The notes under the pieces: model-generated
Database searches by the model: none
What the model saw: only the letters and a program-made list of their open reading frames with translations
What the model was told of the DNA's origin: nothing
Shown here: piece after piece, positions 1-8,800 of the stretch
Layout: every line of letters starts with the position of its first letter
Numbering within the stretch: position 1 is the first letter of the stretch
Translations under genes and position numbers: made by a program
NCBI RefSeq assembly: GCF_030463565.1
Contig: NC_134648.1
Span: 15,075,306 to 15,139,305 of the forward strand
Direction of reading: 5' to 3'
Origin: Pelecanus crispus
Taxonomy: Eukaryota > Chordata > Aves > Pelecaniformes > Pelecanidae
DNA: 64,000 nucleotides

Positions 1-466
1 CCCGGGGGTGCACGCTGCGGGCCGGGGGCAGCGCCGCCCCGCCCGCCTCGGCGGCGGCCGCGGGCACGTCCGTGCGCGGTGCCCCTGCCCCGCTGCGCAC
101 CCCCTCCGGCCCCGGCCCCCGCCCGCGCGGGACCCCCCCGCCCGCCCAAGCGCAGCTGCTGTCGGGGCGCCGGGAGGGGCGGCTGGGCACAACCGGGGCT
201 CCCCGCTGCAACGGCGGCGGCTGCCGGGCGGGGGGGGGGGGGGCAGTCCCGGGGAGGGGGCGGCCCCCGCTCTGCAATGCGGTGCCGCCGCTGCAGAGGT
301 CGCCACGCGCGAGCGATCGCGGGGGGGGAGCGGGGCCGGGCCGCGCGGCGTGAATACCCCCCCCCCCCCCCGCACCCCGCAGTGCCCCCGGCGGCGCCTC
401 GGCCCCCGCCGAATTTTTTTTTTTTTTTTTTTTTTTTTGTGAATGGGACGCTCGCGGTGCGGGGCA

Positions 467-474
467 TGACGTCA
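467..474 (+). promoter_or_regulatory. CALCA: cAMP response element (perfect TGACGTCA palindrome)
   Basis: A perfect 8-bp CRE lies about 114 bp upstream of the TATA box, inside the CpG island. Mammalian CALCA promoters are known to carry a CRE through which cAMP and neurotrophin signalling act. Position and perfection here suggest the same CREB/ATF input; that function is inferred. Confidence 0.8.
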
Positions 475-496
475 GCGCCGAGCCGGGCTTTGGCGC

Positions 497-501
497 CCAA
501 T
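497..501 (+). promoter_or_regulatory. CALCA: CCAAT box
   Basis: CCAAT lies about 87 bp upstream of the TATA box and is followed by GC-rich sequence. It is a likely NF-Y type site, judged from motif and position only. Confidence 0.5.
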
Positions 502-536
502 GGCGGGCCGGGCGCCGTCGGGCGGCCGGGGCGGTG

Positions 537-541
537 ATTGG
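537..541 (-). promoter_or_regulatory. CALCA: Inverted CCAAT box (ATTGG)
   Basis: ATTGG, a CCAAT box on the - strand, sits about 47 bp upstream of the TATA box. It is flanked on the left by a GC-box-like GGGGCGG at about 528-534. This is a common core-promoter arrangement; its use is inferred. Confidence 0.5.
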
Positions 542-587
542 CTGGCGGGCCCGCGCGGGCGCCCACGCAGGCTGCCGCGGCGGCAGG

Positions 588-594
588 TATAAAG
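588..594 (+). promoter_or_regulatory. CALCA: CALCA TATA box (TATAAAG)
   Basis: TATAAAG embedded in GC-rich sequence, followed by GGGCGG. The usual 25-32 bp spacing puts transcription start near 617-622, just ahead of the short GC-rich exon 1 that ends in a consensus donor. A TATA-containing promoter inside a CpG island is the known arrangement for mammalian CALCA. Confidence 0.8.
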
Positions 595-618
595 GGGCGG
601 CGGCGGGCAGCGCGCGGT

Positions 619-677
619 ACCGCGGCTCGGCGGCGCCACCCGCACCCTGCTCCGCGCCGCTCCGCGCAGCTCCGCCG
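619..677 (+). other. CALCA: CALCA exon 1 (5' UTR, non-coding)
   Basis: The start is estimated from the TATA box; the end is a consensus donor, CCG then GTAAGC, at 677/678. The exon has no ATG that would read into exon 2. A short non-coding first exon followed by an intron of about 1.1 kb (678-1773) matches the six-exon CALCA structure known in mammals and chicken. The exact 5' end is uncertain by several bases. Intron 1 holds only the tail of the CpG island and ordinary AT-rich sequence. Confidence 0.65.
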
Positions 678-1773
678 GTAAGCGCCGCGCACCGCACCGC
701 ACCGCCCGCCGCGGCCCCCTGCGTGGGGCGCCCCGCCCCGCCTCAGCCCCGTTTCTCCGCCGGGGCGCGGAGCTTTGCGCGCCGCCGCCGCCGCCGCGCC
801 TTCGCTCATGTGCTTTGTGTACGCGTGGGCACACGCGTGTGCAAGGAAGCGAGCCCCGGAGGGTGGGAGGAAGTTAGCCGGCCGTCTCGCGCGTTGCGGG
901 GTGTCCCGCCGGGCGTGCAGGACGCCGCTCGGTGCAGAGCTGTCCCCGCTGCGCGGCCGGGGGCTCTGCCGGTGCTGGGCGCCGCGGGGACCCGTGGGGA
1001 AGCGGGGCGAAGCGTGGACGGTGCGAGCCGCGTCGAGAGCTGGGAGCTCGCAAAAACGGGGCTGGTGCGGTAGCTAAGGATGGGCTTCCTCGAGTCGAAG
1101 GTACTGATGCTGTGAGGAAAAACAGGTGTATCTCAGAGCAGGTATCTTCAATTATACATTTCATTAGAGATTTTGTTCTAATGACTCATTTTTAACTTAC
1201 CCTTTCTCTGGGTTCAGAGTAGAATTCTTTTGTTGAAACTAAACTACTTAATTCTTATAGTGTAATCCGAACCGTGTGTGTAATCCGAATCAGCGTGCTA
1301 ATTGCCAAGAAGCAAGCAGTTTCAGGTAAAGCGGTAGCAGTGGCACTTCATTCTTAAGAATATTAAACGCTAAGCACTTTTTTTTTTTCTTGTGACTCTT
1401 ATCCCATAACTGTGCCTGTTCACGTTGAACATACTGAATATGACATTGCGTGCGGTAGTTACAGGAATGTGTTCTCCACCTAGTTGAGGGAAAGCCTGCC
1501 TTAAGTTGAATGCAGCTAGCTGTACAGGGCTGCAGCTCTGAAAAGCTGCAATTTTATCCCCTGTGATAGTGCTAAGTTATCTTTAAAAATTCTGAAAAAA
1601 ACCAAAGCGCAGTAGCAACAATCAAAAGAAAGGTAAAGGTAATGTTAAAAAAGGAAAAAAAGCTGCAAGTATTTGTGCTACTTGTAGCTAGGAAATGATG
1701 ACCTCTTTAGCAGGTCTTACAGGATTGAGAGGGTTGGAAAACAGCCATTGCTTGATGTACCTCTTTGTTGTAG

Positions 1774-1869
1774 GGAGGAAATCATGGTTGTGCTGAAGAT
1801 CTCATCTTTCCTTGCTGTTTATGCCTTGGTTGTGTGCCAGATGGACAGCTTCCAGGCAGCCCCAGTCAG
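1774..1869 (+). other. CALCA: CALCA exon 2 (start codon and signal peptide)
   Basis: The acceptor TTGTTGTAG ends at 1773 and the donor CAG/GTAAG lies at 1869/1870. Ten bases of 5' UTR precede the ATG at 1784. The exon ends after two bases of codon 29, which is completed by the first base of exon 3. It is common to both transcripts. Confidence 0.93.
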
Positions 1870-3384
1870 GTAAGAAGCTGGTCCTGTTGGCAAGTGCTAT
1901 ATCCGAATGGTACGAAAATACTTAAGAGCCTCTAGAGATCTAGGAGGGAATTAGAGCGCGGTGAGTAAGAAAGCTGGCTTCTTTTGATGCTATTTTTGAC
2001 ACTGTGGCTTTTTAAACAACACTTACAGAATCGTTTAGGTTGGAAAAGACCTTTAAGATCATCCAGTCCTATTATAAAGCGCCCGATGCTGTGCATGAGG
2101 ATGGTCTATGCGTTCACAGCGGTGAAAGATGCTGTCAGTGACATGCGGTCACGCATGACAAACCCCTCTCCTGTGCGTGGCTCTCCGCAGCAATGTGGGT
2201 TTTATTCATCCTGCTTTGCTTGCCTCTGCTTAGACCCGGCTTGGAGTCCGTAACGGACCGAGTGATGCTCAGTGATTACGAAGCTCGGAGGCTATTAAAT
2301 GCGCTGGTGAAAGAGTTCATACAGATGACAGCGGAAGAGCTGGAGCAAGCCTCTGAGGGGAACAGGTAAGGACTGCAGCCCTGGGGCAGGAGAAAGGCAA
2401 TGGAGGAGTGCTATATGTTTGATATTTAGCAAAAGCCATCTGAGCAGACGATCTGCAGGTCAAGATGTTTTTTCTTCTTTTCTTGGTGTTATGGCTAACT
2501 GGGACCACCCAACTGGTAAAGGATGATACTGCAGAGACATCCTGATGCTGGTATGGGGAGAATGGCTTCCACCTAGTTAACCTGCTTCTGTCTGTCTTTA
2601 CAATTGAAAGTAGAGGGCGATTTGAGCTTGAATGAGGGGGTTGTGTTAAAATATGGCAGCAAAAGGTATGTCTTCCTAGTGGGAGTGTTAGGGGCCATTC
2701 AGTCACTCTTGGATTCTCTGTCGTGAAAGTGCATGCTGTTGTACGGCATGGAAAGCCCCTGGCAGAGGGGACGCGTTCCTCCTAATGCACGCAGCCCACT
2801 CTCCCCCGTAGACCAAAGGCATGCAAGAGCATTTGCATTATCCAAACGGGGTTATGTATTGCAAAGCATGGTGGTGATGTATGAGAGACTGAACAGCATG
2901 CTGGATACATGGGAAGTAAAGCTTCCTGACCCCTAACTGTGAGCATCCAAATGGCTAATGAACTTGCTTTTCCAACAAAGTTAAATTCATTGAAAAACAG
3001 TGTTTTCCTTCTGACTGCATTTGTATGAACCTTCCTTGCATGGAATGTGGTGTGGAGGGATTATTTTTTACTATTATTTTTTAAGTTTCCTAACTGCAGA
3101 TATTTATCTAGGGAGGAAATGCATGAACATGCATGTTTGAGATTATTCTTCCTTTGGGCATGTTTTTTTTTTTTCCCCCCTGCAGCCTGGATAGACCTAT
3201 TTCCAAACGCTGTGCCAGTCTGAGTACTTGTGTGCTGGGCAAACTGTCTCAAGAATTGCACAAATTGCAAACTTACCCTCGCACTGACGTCGGGGCTGGA
3301 ACTCCTGGCAAGAAACGGAATGTGCTGAGTGACCTGGAACACGAACGCTATGCAAACTATGGGGAACCCCTAGGAAACAACTAG
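1784..3384 (+). CDS. CALCA: Procalcitonin precursor (exons 2, 3, 4: 1784-1869, 2234-2365, 3186-3384)
   Basis: This encodes the precursor of calcitonin, a secreted hormone that acts on the calcitonin receptor and lowers bone resorption and blood calcium. The three segments join in phase to 138 codons. Residues 1 to about 26 are a signal peptide with a hydrophobic core, ending near AAP. Residues 27-79 are the acidic propeptide, with a dibasic RR at 47-48. KR at 80-81 precedes mature calcitonin at 82-113 (3211-3306), which starts CASLSTC with a Cys1-Cys7 ring and ends in Pro. The G at 114 is the amide donor and KKR at 115-117 the cleavage site. A 21-residue C-terminal flanking peptide (3319-3381), comparable to katacalcin, ends at TAG 3382-3384. 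Splice sites are AG/GT throughout (1773, 1870, 2233, 2366, 3185). The ATG at 1784 is the first in exon 2 and directly precedes the signal sequence. The mature peptide is of the bird/fish potent type rather than the mammalian type. Confidence 0.97.
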
Positions 3385-5317
3385 ACATGCTTATTTCTCC
3401 CCTTCTCCCTTTTTTTAGCCTGATGCATGTGGATCTAACTTTGATTGCTAACTTTGCTATGTTATTTTGATTCTGTTTTCGACAGAGAATGTTTGAGGTG
3501 GACCTAATGTTAGGAAGACAGAGAACATAACATGCATACCAAGCTAGGGGAAAAAATAAATAAATAAAAATGAACAGCACTGCCTTGAGATTTCAAATTA
3601 TTTTCTTAGACACTGATTTAAAGGAATTCTAAACAAGGCTCTTCATTTCTGGCTGCTAAATGTACAAGTAGACTCTTCTTTTGTGCCTGCCCGTGCACTT
3701 GTTCAATAAACCTATTTTTCTATAAGGATTAGAGATCTGCTTGGTTTAATAACTTGTTCTAGAATGTGGGATTTCTAGATATGGCTAGAAATATTTTACA
3801 AGTTGTCTTAATGTTCAAGAGAGGCAATGCCAGTAATTCTAGAAAAGTTGAAAGAGAACTTAGAAATTGAGGTTTTACACATACATTCATATGTATTGAT
3901 GTAATCAGGCATGCATGCAACCCTGTTAGTAAGGATCCTGACAAGCAAAGGAATCAGGAAAGGCTCGTACAGATTTGTTCAAACAAACTAGAAATGTAAT
4001 CCTGGTTAAAAGTGGACACTGAAAACTTCCAGGTAAGAATTTTGTGTTCTTTTCCTTTTTCCTTCTTACTTTAGAATAGGTCTTTAGTGTATTCAAAACC
4101 TGGGTATCTTTAAAATATTGGTATTAATTCAAGAAAATATAATGTAGCTGAATTGTAAATTAAGAGGCAAAACCAGATTTCTTAACAGTTCTGCTGTTGT
4201 AACACTGTGTGTGTCTTGTAATCAGAGGCCTGTTCCAAAAAATTGGCATTAATGTTATGAACAGTATTTGTTGTTAAGCATTACAAGATAGTTCATTACC
4301 GTTATCTGAGAAAAATCCCTCCTACTGCCAGAAAAAGTCATTGCTTTAGTAGAAAACTGCTTCAAGCAAGGACTGTGTGAATGTGTATGCCTTGAAGTCC
4401 CCTGTCTAGCAAAATTATTAGCTGTAGGCTGAACTCTGGGCACAGGACTATTTCTGTTGAAGTCTGTGAACTGCTCCCACGGTGAAGTGCTGTACTAGAC
4501 GGGGGTCTAACTCCAGGAAGGAGGAGCTCCCACATTCCCATTAAATACATGGAAGCAGTATGTTTATGTGTGGTGCTGCTCTGAAAGCAACTGGTCGGCT
4601 GCTGTGCAGGTCCAGCCCTACCAGAGTCGCTGACAAAGCTCCTGTAGTCATCTGATGCTAGGGGTTTCATGTGTTTTCTGCATATTATGGAGCATAGGTG
4701 TTGAAGTGAGAAGTTGAAGATCAGCATCCGCTCCTGTCCTTCTGCAGCACTACAAACAAAAGGCAGGTGTAAGCTGCTTAAAGTGGGGATTGGTTAAATG
4801 CTCCAGACCTGGACCTCCTCGCCACCTCTCTGTGGTCATAATGACTTGCTGGAGGCTGGCAATGGCTCAGGTGCTGCTGAAAATCTGGCTTGGCTTAGCC
4901 TTCAGTCCAGTTGCCCAAGAAAGGAGCAGCTCAGCCACCTTTTGTAAACGGAGCCTGACACTTAGAAAAACATGAAGATGCATCTTTTAGAGCTTGTAAG
5001 CTGTGCACACAGAAGTTGCAAATGCCTGCTGCACAGCAAGCCTGCTTTTTCTTCTGTAGAAGAATCTTTCCTAGGCAAAGCATCCCTTACTGACACTTCA
5101 TTGTATGCAAGGTAGATACTTTGGGAACTAACTCTTTATTTTCCTTTTGAAAAGCAGTGTAACAGCACAGAAGAGGGCATGCAACACAGCAACCTGTGTG
5201 ACCCATCGTCTGGCGGACTTCCTGAGCAGGTCAGGAGGAGTGGGCAAGAACAACTTCGTACCAACCAATGTGGGATCCAAGGCCTTCGGCAGGCGAAGAA
5301 GAAGCGTTCAAATATAA
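1784..5317 (+). CDS. CALCA: Pro-CGRP precursor (exons 2, 3, 5: 1784-1869, 2234-2365, 5158-5317)
   Basis: This is the alternative product of the same gene: calcitonin gene-related peptide, a neuropeptide and vasodilator acting through CALCRL with RAMP1. It shares exons 2 and 3 (residues 1-72) with procalcitonin, then splices to exon 5 at the acceptor ending at 5157, giving 125 codons in total. KR at 78-79 precedes the 37-residue peptide at 80-116 (5177-5287), which begins ACNTATC (Cys2-Cys7 ring) and ends SKAF. G117 is the amide donor and RRRR at 118-121 the cleavage site. A four-residue tail SVQI ends at TAA 5315-5317. Exon 5 continues as 3' UTR to a donor at 5342/5343. The peptide has all hallmarks of alpha-CGRP and no defects. 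A separate CALCB locus is known in several vertebrates, but this gene also encodes calcitonin and is therefore CALCA. Confidence 0.97.
2026..2095 (-). repeat. Old CR1 LINE 3'-end scrap in CALCA intron 2
   Basis: The stretch matches the reverse complement of a CR1 3' end: a decayed CATAGAAT tail, then the GGTTGGAAAAGACCTTTAAGA-like core near 2037-2058, as in the better-preserved copies at 29155-29311 and 59938-60188. Similarity fades after about 2070, so the right edge is approximate. It fills a good part of the 364-nt intron 2 (1870-2233) and touches neither splice site. Confidence 0.75.
2234..2365 (+). other. CALCA: CALCA exon 3 (shared propeptide)
   Basis: 132 nt between acceptor CTTAG (ending 2233) and donor CAG/GTAAGG (2366). 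It encodes residues 30-72 plus partial codons at both ends: an acidic, probably helical propeptide without cysteines. Both alternative transcripts share it. The last two bases (AG) combine with C of exon 4 or T of exon 5, giving Ser73 in either product, so the frame is kept for both choices. Confidence 0.93.
3119..3135 (+). promoter_or_regulatory. CALCA: Paired TGCATG (RBFOX-type) motifs upstream of exon 4
   Basis: TGCATG occurs at 3120-3125 and again at 3130-3135, about 50-65 nt before the exon 4 acceptor. The two overlap a 7-bp dyad (arms 3119-3125 and 3128-3134, 2-base loop). A related GGCATG at 3157-3162 abuts the pyrimidine tract. RBFOX proteins binding UGCAUG near exon 4 are known to repress calcitonin exon inclusion in mammalian CALCA, favouring CGRP in neurons. 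The same role here is inferred. Confidence 0.6.
3186..3725 (+). other. CALCA: CALCA exon 4 (calcitonin exon with 3' UTR)
   Basis: The acceptor is T12C6TGCAG, ending at 3185. Coding runs to TAG at 3382-3384, followed by about 340 nt of 3' UTR. There is no internal donor; this is a terminal exon defined by a poly(A) signal. Candidate signals are three overlapping AATAAA at 3555-3568 and a final AATAAA at 3705-3710. A TGCATG lies in the UTR at 3424-3429. The cleavage site, and so the exact end, is estimated. Confidence 0.85.
3705..3710 (+). terminator. CALCA: Poly(A) signal AATAAA of the calcitonin transcript
   Basis: This is the last canonical AATAAA after the calcitonin stop codon, followed by T- and GT-rich sequence (CTATTTTTC, then CTTGGTTT). 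Overlapping AATAAA motifs at 3555-3568 could serve as an earlier alternative, giving a UTR about 150 nt shorter. Confidence 0.75.
4030..4074 (+). promoter_or_regulatory. CALCA: Candidate intronic enhancer with pseudo 5' splice site, downstream of exon 4
   Basis: A consensus 5' splice site, CAG/GTAAGA, lies at 4030-4038, about 320 nt past the exon 4 poly(A) signal. It is followed by a pyrimidine-rich tract that ends in TTTAG at 4074. The 42-nt gap is too short to be an intron and no exon uses the site. In mammalian CALCA an intronic element made of a pyrimidine tract and an unused 5' splice site activates exon 4 polyadenylation. Here the tract lies after the donor-like sequence rather than before it, so homology is plausible but unproven. 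Confidence 0.45.
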
Positions 5318-5342
5318 AAAGCTGAATTGTAATGTGAATATG
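5158..5342 (+). other. CALCA: CALCA exon 5 (CGRP exon)
   Basis: The acceptor TTTTCCTTTTGAAAAGCAG ends at 5157; using AAAAG three bases earlier would keep the frame but add one residue. Coding ends at TAA 5315-5317. The donor is ATG/GTAAAT at 5342/5343, weaker than the other donors in the gene. Intron 5 (5343-5653) carries a strong TTCTTTCTTTCAG acceptor. Confidence 0.88.
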
Positions 5343-5653
5343 GTAAATACATTGCAATAAACAGAATCTGTGATGCAGGCAACCTGTGGCACTATTAGAA
5401 TTTTGGTTTTGCTGGAGTAACAACAGACCTACAACGATAATCTCTGAGAAAGCAGGGCAAGTAACAGTATAAAAAAAAAAAGTTACAAATATAACAGCAG
5501 CATGTTTCGACGGTGAAGAGCTCTTGTAGATCTTCTGCTTAGATAACTAGCTTCACAGCGCATTAAATGTGACAGTTTGGTTGGAATTAATTGCTTAATT
5601 TACCAGTAACATTTCATTATCAACATATCTAACTCTGGTTTTCTTTCTTTCAG

Positions 5654-5890
5654 ATTGCCATGAAACTGAAAATTCAACTTTAATTTCTAAAGAGAGCAAG
5701 CCTTCTTCATAAATCAACAGCCAAAAAGACGATTCATTTTGCATCCTAATATTGAAAATGTTTTATTTAATACAAATGAAAACACTTCTGTTATGTATAG
5801 TATAAGAGAATCTAACTATTAAAGTTAAATTATTGTATATTCTTTTTATATGCAACTCTATTTCAAATAAAATGTGACAGCATCTATTAT
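5654..5890 (+). other. CALCA: CALCA exon 6 (3' UTR of the CGRP transcript)
   Basis: The exon begins after the acceptor ending at 5653 and has no continuing reading frame, as expected for the non-coding last exon of CGRP mRNA. It is AT-rich. A canonical AATAAA lies at 5866-5871, followed within about 20 nt by ATTTATTTA-rich sequence. The end is estimated from that signal. Confidence 0.75.
5866..5871 (+). terminator. CALCA: Poly(A) signal AATAAA of the CGRP transcript
   Basis: This is the only canonical hexamer within exon 6, in the context TTTCAAATAAAATGTG. Transcripts would end near 5885-5895. Confidence 0.75.
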
Positions 5891-5894
5891 TTAT

Positions 5895-8800
5895 TTATCT
5901 TCCAGCTTATGTGATCCATGCTACTTATCCTGGCACTACTGCCAAAACTCGGGGATTATACTAAACTGCTGCCTGGCAAGGCATATGTGTATTATATGGT
6001 GTGCTGTGCCTTGATGTAAAACACTTAACTAACCTGATTGTACAGTATGTTTAAAAAAAAAAAAAAGAAAAAACCCACCTCAATATTGTATCATTTGTGA
6101 ATTTATGCAAAATTAAAAAAAGTATTTTAGATACACTTGGATTGAGAAACTGATTTTTTTTTTTTTTCATTTGAACACACTATGGAAACATTTGGCACTA
6201 AGCCAACATCATTGCAGATCAGATGGCCCATTGATCTGCCATAGCCTCATTCACTATAGCTACCAGGATTTGAGTCAAAAGTTCAGAATAGGAAGAATAG
6301 CTGCCTTTTATATATATTCATAAAGCAGTAGCTCAAGAGAAAGGAGGGGAAAAAAAAAAAAAGCAAAAAAGACAGCACTTAGTGAGACTTCTGCTAGAAA
6401 AATAGAAAGAAGCCATAGCTACATTTAATAAAACCATAGTGACAAACTTCATCAGGGGTGGTTTAAAACTAAATGTTTTTATGTAGTTCAGATGAAATGG
6501 CCTGACATACTCTGTAGATTTCTGTCTAAGGTTGAAAAAGTGAATTAGAAAGGAGGAGAAAGTGGAGCTAGGGAGATGTACATTTCTTTTAAGCAATCCT
6601 GAGACGAGTCTATTTAGGGATCAGGGATAAATAATTAGACTGAGTGGAGAAGAGGGTAGCTGGAAGCAATCCATGGACTGCTAAGTGGTGCTGCCAACTT
6701 CCTCCTCAAAGCTGCTGCTGTTTCAGTTTAATAGCTGAGTCAGATATTTGTTTAGATTTGTTTTGTGCTCCATGGCCGGACTCTAAAATCTGCTTCATGA
6801 GTTCAGATGAAGATCACCTCGCGGCGCACAGTAGAGGTTAAGGCTCTCATGATATCTCTGTCTGTCTCTGCTGCAGGTGTAACAGCAGAAAGAGAAGCAT
6901 GGTCAACGAGATGTAGACATAGCCAGGAAGGCTGCCCAGTGACGGTGCTTCCATACCATGCTCATTTGTGGCTATAATTTTACTCCTTGGGGAACATTTC
7001 AGCCCTGGTAAGTCAGTGTACAAAGCAGACCTCATAGAAGATATAAACCACTGTAGAGGCAAAAGTTCCAGTGCCTCAATGGGCAAAGGAGGGATGTTCA
7101 GACTTGGCCTGCAAATCTGTTGCCCGGAGATAGTCTGGCGCTTTTTTCCATTTTCCTCCAAAATGTCTGAGATTGGCCCCAACTGGGTATACTATACCCA
7201 CGTGGCGAACCACTGCCCTGGGTTTGTACAAGGATCGGGTTAGGTTAGACCCAATGCCAATTTTGGAGCCCAGAAGCCTTCTTGGCCAGGTTTCAGGTGT
7301 TTTTCCCCACTTCCCTTTGCACAAAGTGGGGATCATACGCTGAGATCACCTGGCTACCATACATGTAATTTAATAGTTTATATTCAATGAGAAGCCAGGC
7401 AATGTTCACGGGCCCGTTCTGGCTTTAAAGTCGAAATGCTCAGGCAGTTTGGTTTTTTTCCATTTACAGCCATTCTCTGCTGAGAGACACCTGAGGCTGC
7501 ATCATGTGATTGTTTGACAGCCATAGTGTCCACGTCTTCTAAAAACTATTAGTCCTGCTTTTCAGTTTCACAAAGATATGCATTTTTTTCTGTCAGCCAA
7601 AGGGATTTCCTCAGACTGATATTCTACACCAAATCACAAACCTAATATTGTAAACGAGATTCTAGTAGCCTTGGTGCTGCATTTTACATTGGCCTGGTTG
7701 GAAGAAGGTTGGATGATGTTTTTGATATATGTTTTTTGGTTTGTTTGTTGGGTTTTTTTTTTTCCTTAGGAAGAAATAGTTATTTTTGTATCTCAAGATC
7801 TATGCCTGTTGTATCTTCTGTCTCTTTTCTCATTGAGATCTCTACTGCACAGCAATGCAATACACTCACCAAATAAATATGCCTCTAAAGGACAGAGGGC
7901 CATCGCACTATGAAAGCAAGGGTGAATAAGACAAAAGGTGGGGACCCTTACGTCTTTCTCTGTGATGTGAAGAGATAGAAACCCTTCACCAGAAAACTGG
8001 GTTGCTCAGACCTTTAGGAGAAGCAGATTAGTATTGAAACAAGACAAAACTAGGGGTGTAAACACTAATATTTTAATTTTTTAAATTTTAACACAGTGAA
8101 CACAGTAGAAGGCATTGCAGAGCCACTAGAAGCATGTCAGTTGCTTTGACTGACCGTGAACAAGCGGAAGAAATTGCTTCCATTTTTTAAAAATGCTGTT
8201 CTTGATAATATTACGCAAACTTGTCAGCTCTTAAATAAACCAAAACTTCTACCCCAGGAGAAAATCTATTTTGGAATTAGCATTTAATAAGGGAAAGTAT
8301 GGCTTCTAATGTACTTACCTTTCCATTTTAATTACATTGCCATTCTAAGCAATGCTGAAAGCTGGCGGGAAATATAATGTTGGTGCAGCATGTGTGAGTG
8401 GTATCAAACCCAAGTTACTTAGTATTCAGTCAGCCAAGACAATACACATCAGTCATGCACAAGTGTTTGTATTCTTGTTTACGAGGCAGTATCATCATGA
8501 CTCTAGTTTGATTCTGATGTTTTCAGATGTTTGTCAGTGTGTGTTTTCGTTAACAATTAGGGTTCTTCTTTTTTTTTTTTTAAGCTGTGTGCAAATGAAG
8601 GCTTTGGGAGTGTACTTTGCAAGTAAAGGCAAAAGGGGAAGAAATTTCTGAGAAAGAAATATCTGAGGATAATTTATTGTAGACTGTCTTCATGTCATTA
8701 TAGAGTTTTGGGGCTTTAATTTTGCAGATTATTTTCTAGTGGTTTGTTTTTCCAGTACAAATAATGGACACAAGCACCATGTGGGCCCAGGAAAGGTTAT

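Larger units (their letters stand above)
1..1080. promoter_or_regulatory. CALCA: CpG island covering the CALCA promoter, exon 1 and start of intron 1
   Basis: The first kilobase is extremely rich in G, C and CpG, and composition drops sharply to AT-rich after about 1080. It holds the promoter and non-coding exon 1. It also contains three long homopolymers (G14 at 230-243, C15 at 357-371, T25 at 414-438), a GCC repeat near 781-797, and a 7-bp dyad with arms 821-827 and 832-838. Several long open frames cross this stretch on both strands, but they are what stop-poor GC-rich DNA produces and none resembles a protein. The window begins inside the island, so any distal cell-specific enhancer further upstream is not visible. 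Confidence 0.85.

Noticed and set aside
8..1164. Multiple overlapping open frames of 87-179 codons on both strands in the CpG island
   Set aside because: GC-rich, stop-poor DNA gives such frames by chance. They overlap the promoter and exon 1, are full of Pro/Arg/Ala/Gly and match no protein family I know.
4362..4727. 121-codon - strand open frame in the CALCA intron between exons 4 and 5
   Set aside because: No domain, no splice or promoter context; antisense intronic chance frame.
7184..7200. TGGGTAT-ACT-ATACCCA dyad
   Set aside because: Seven-base arms with a three-base loop are expected by chance in 64 kb; no adjacent functional signal.
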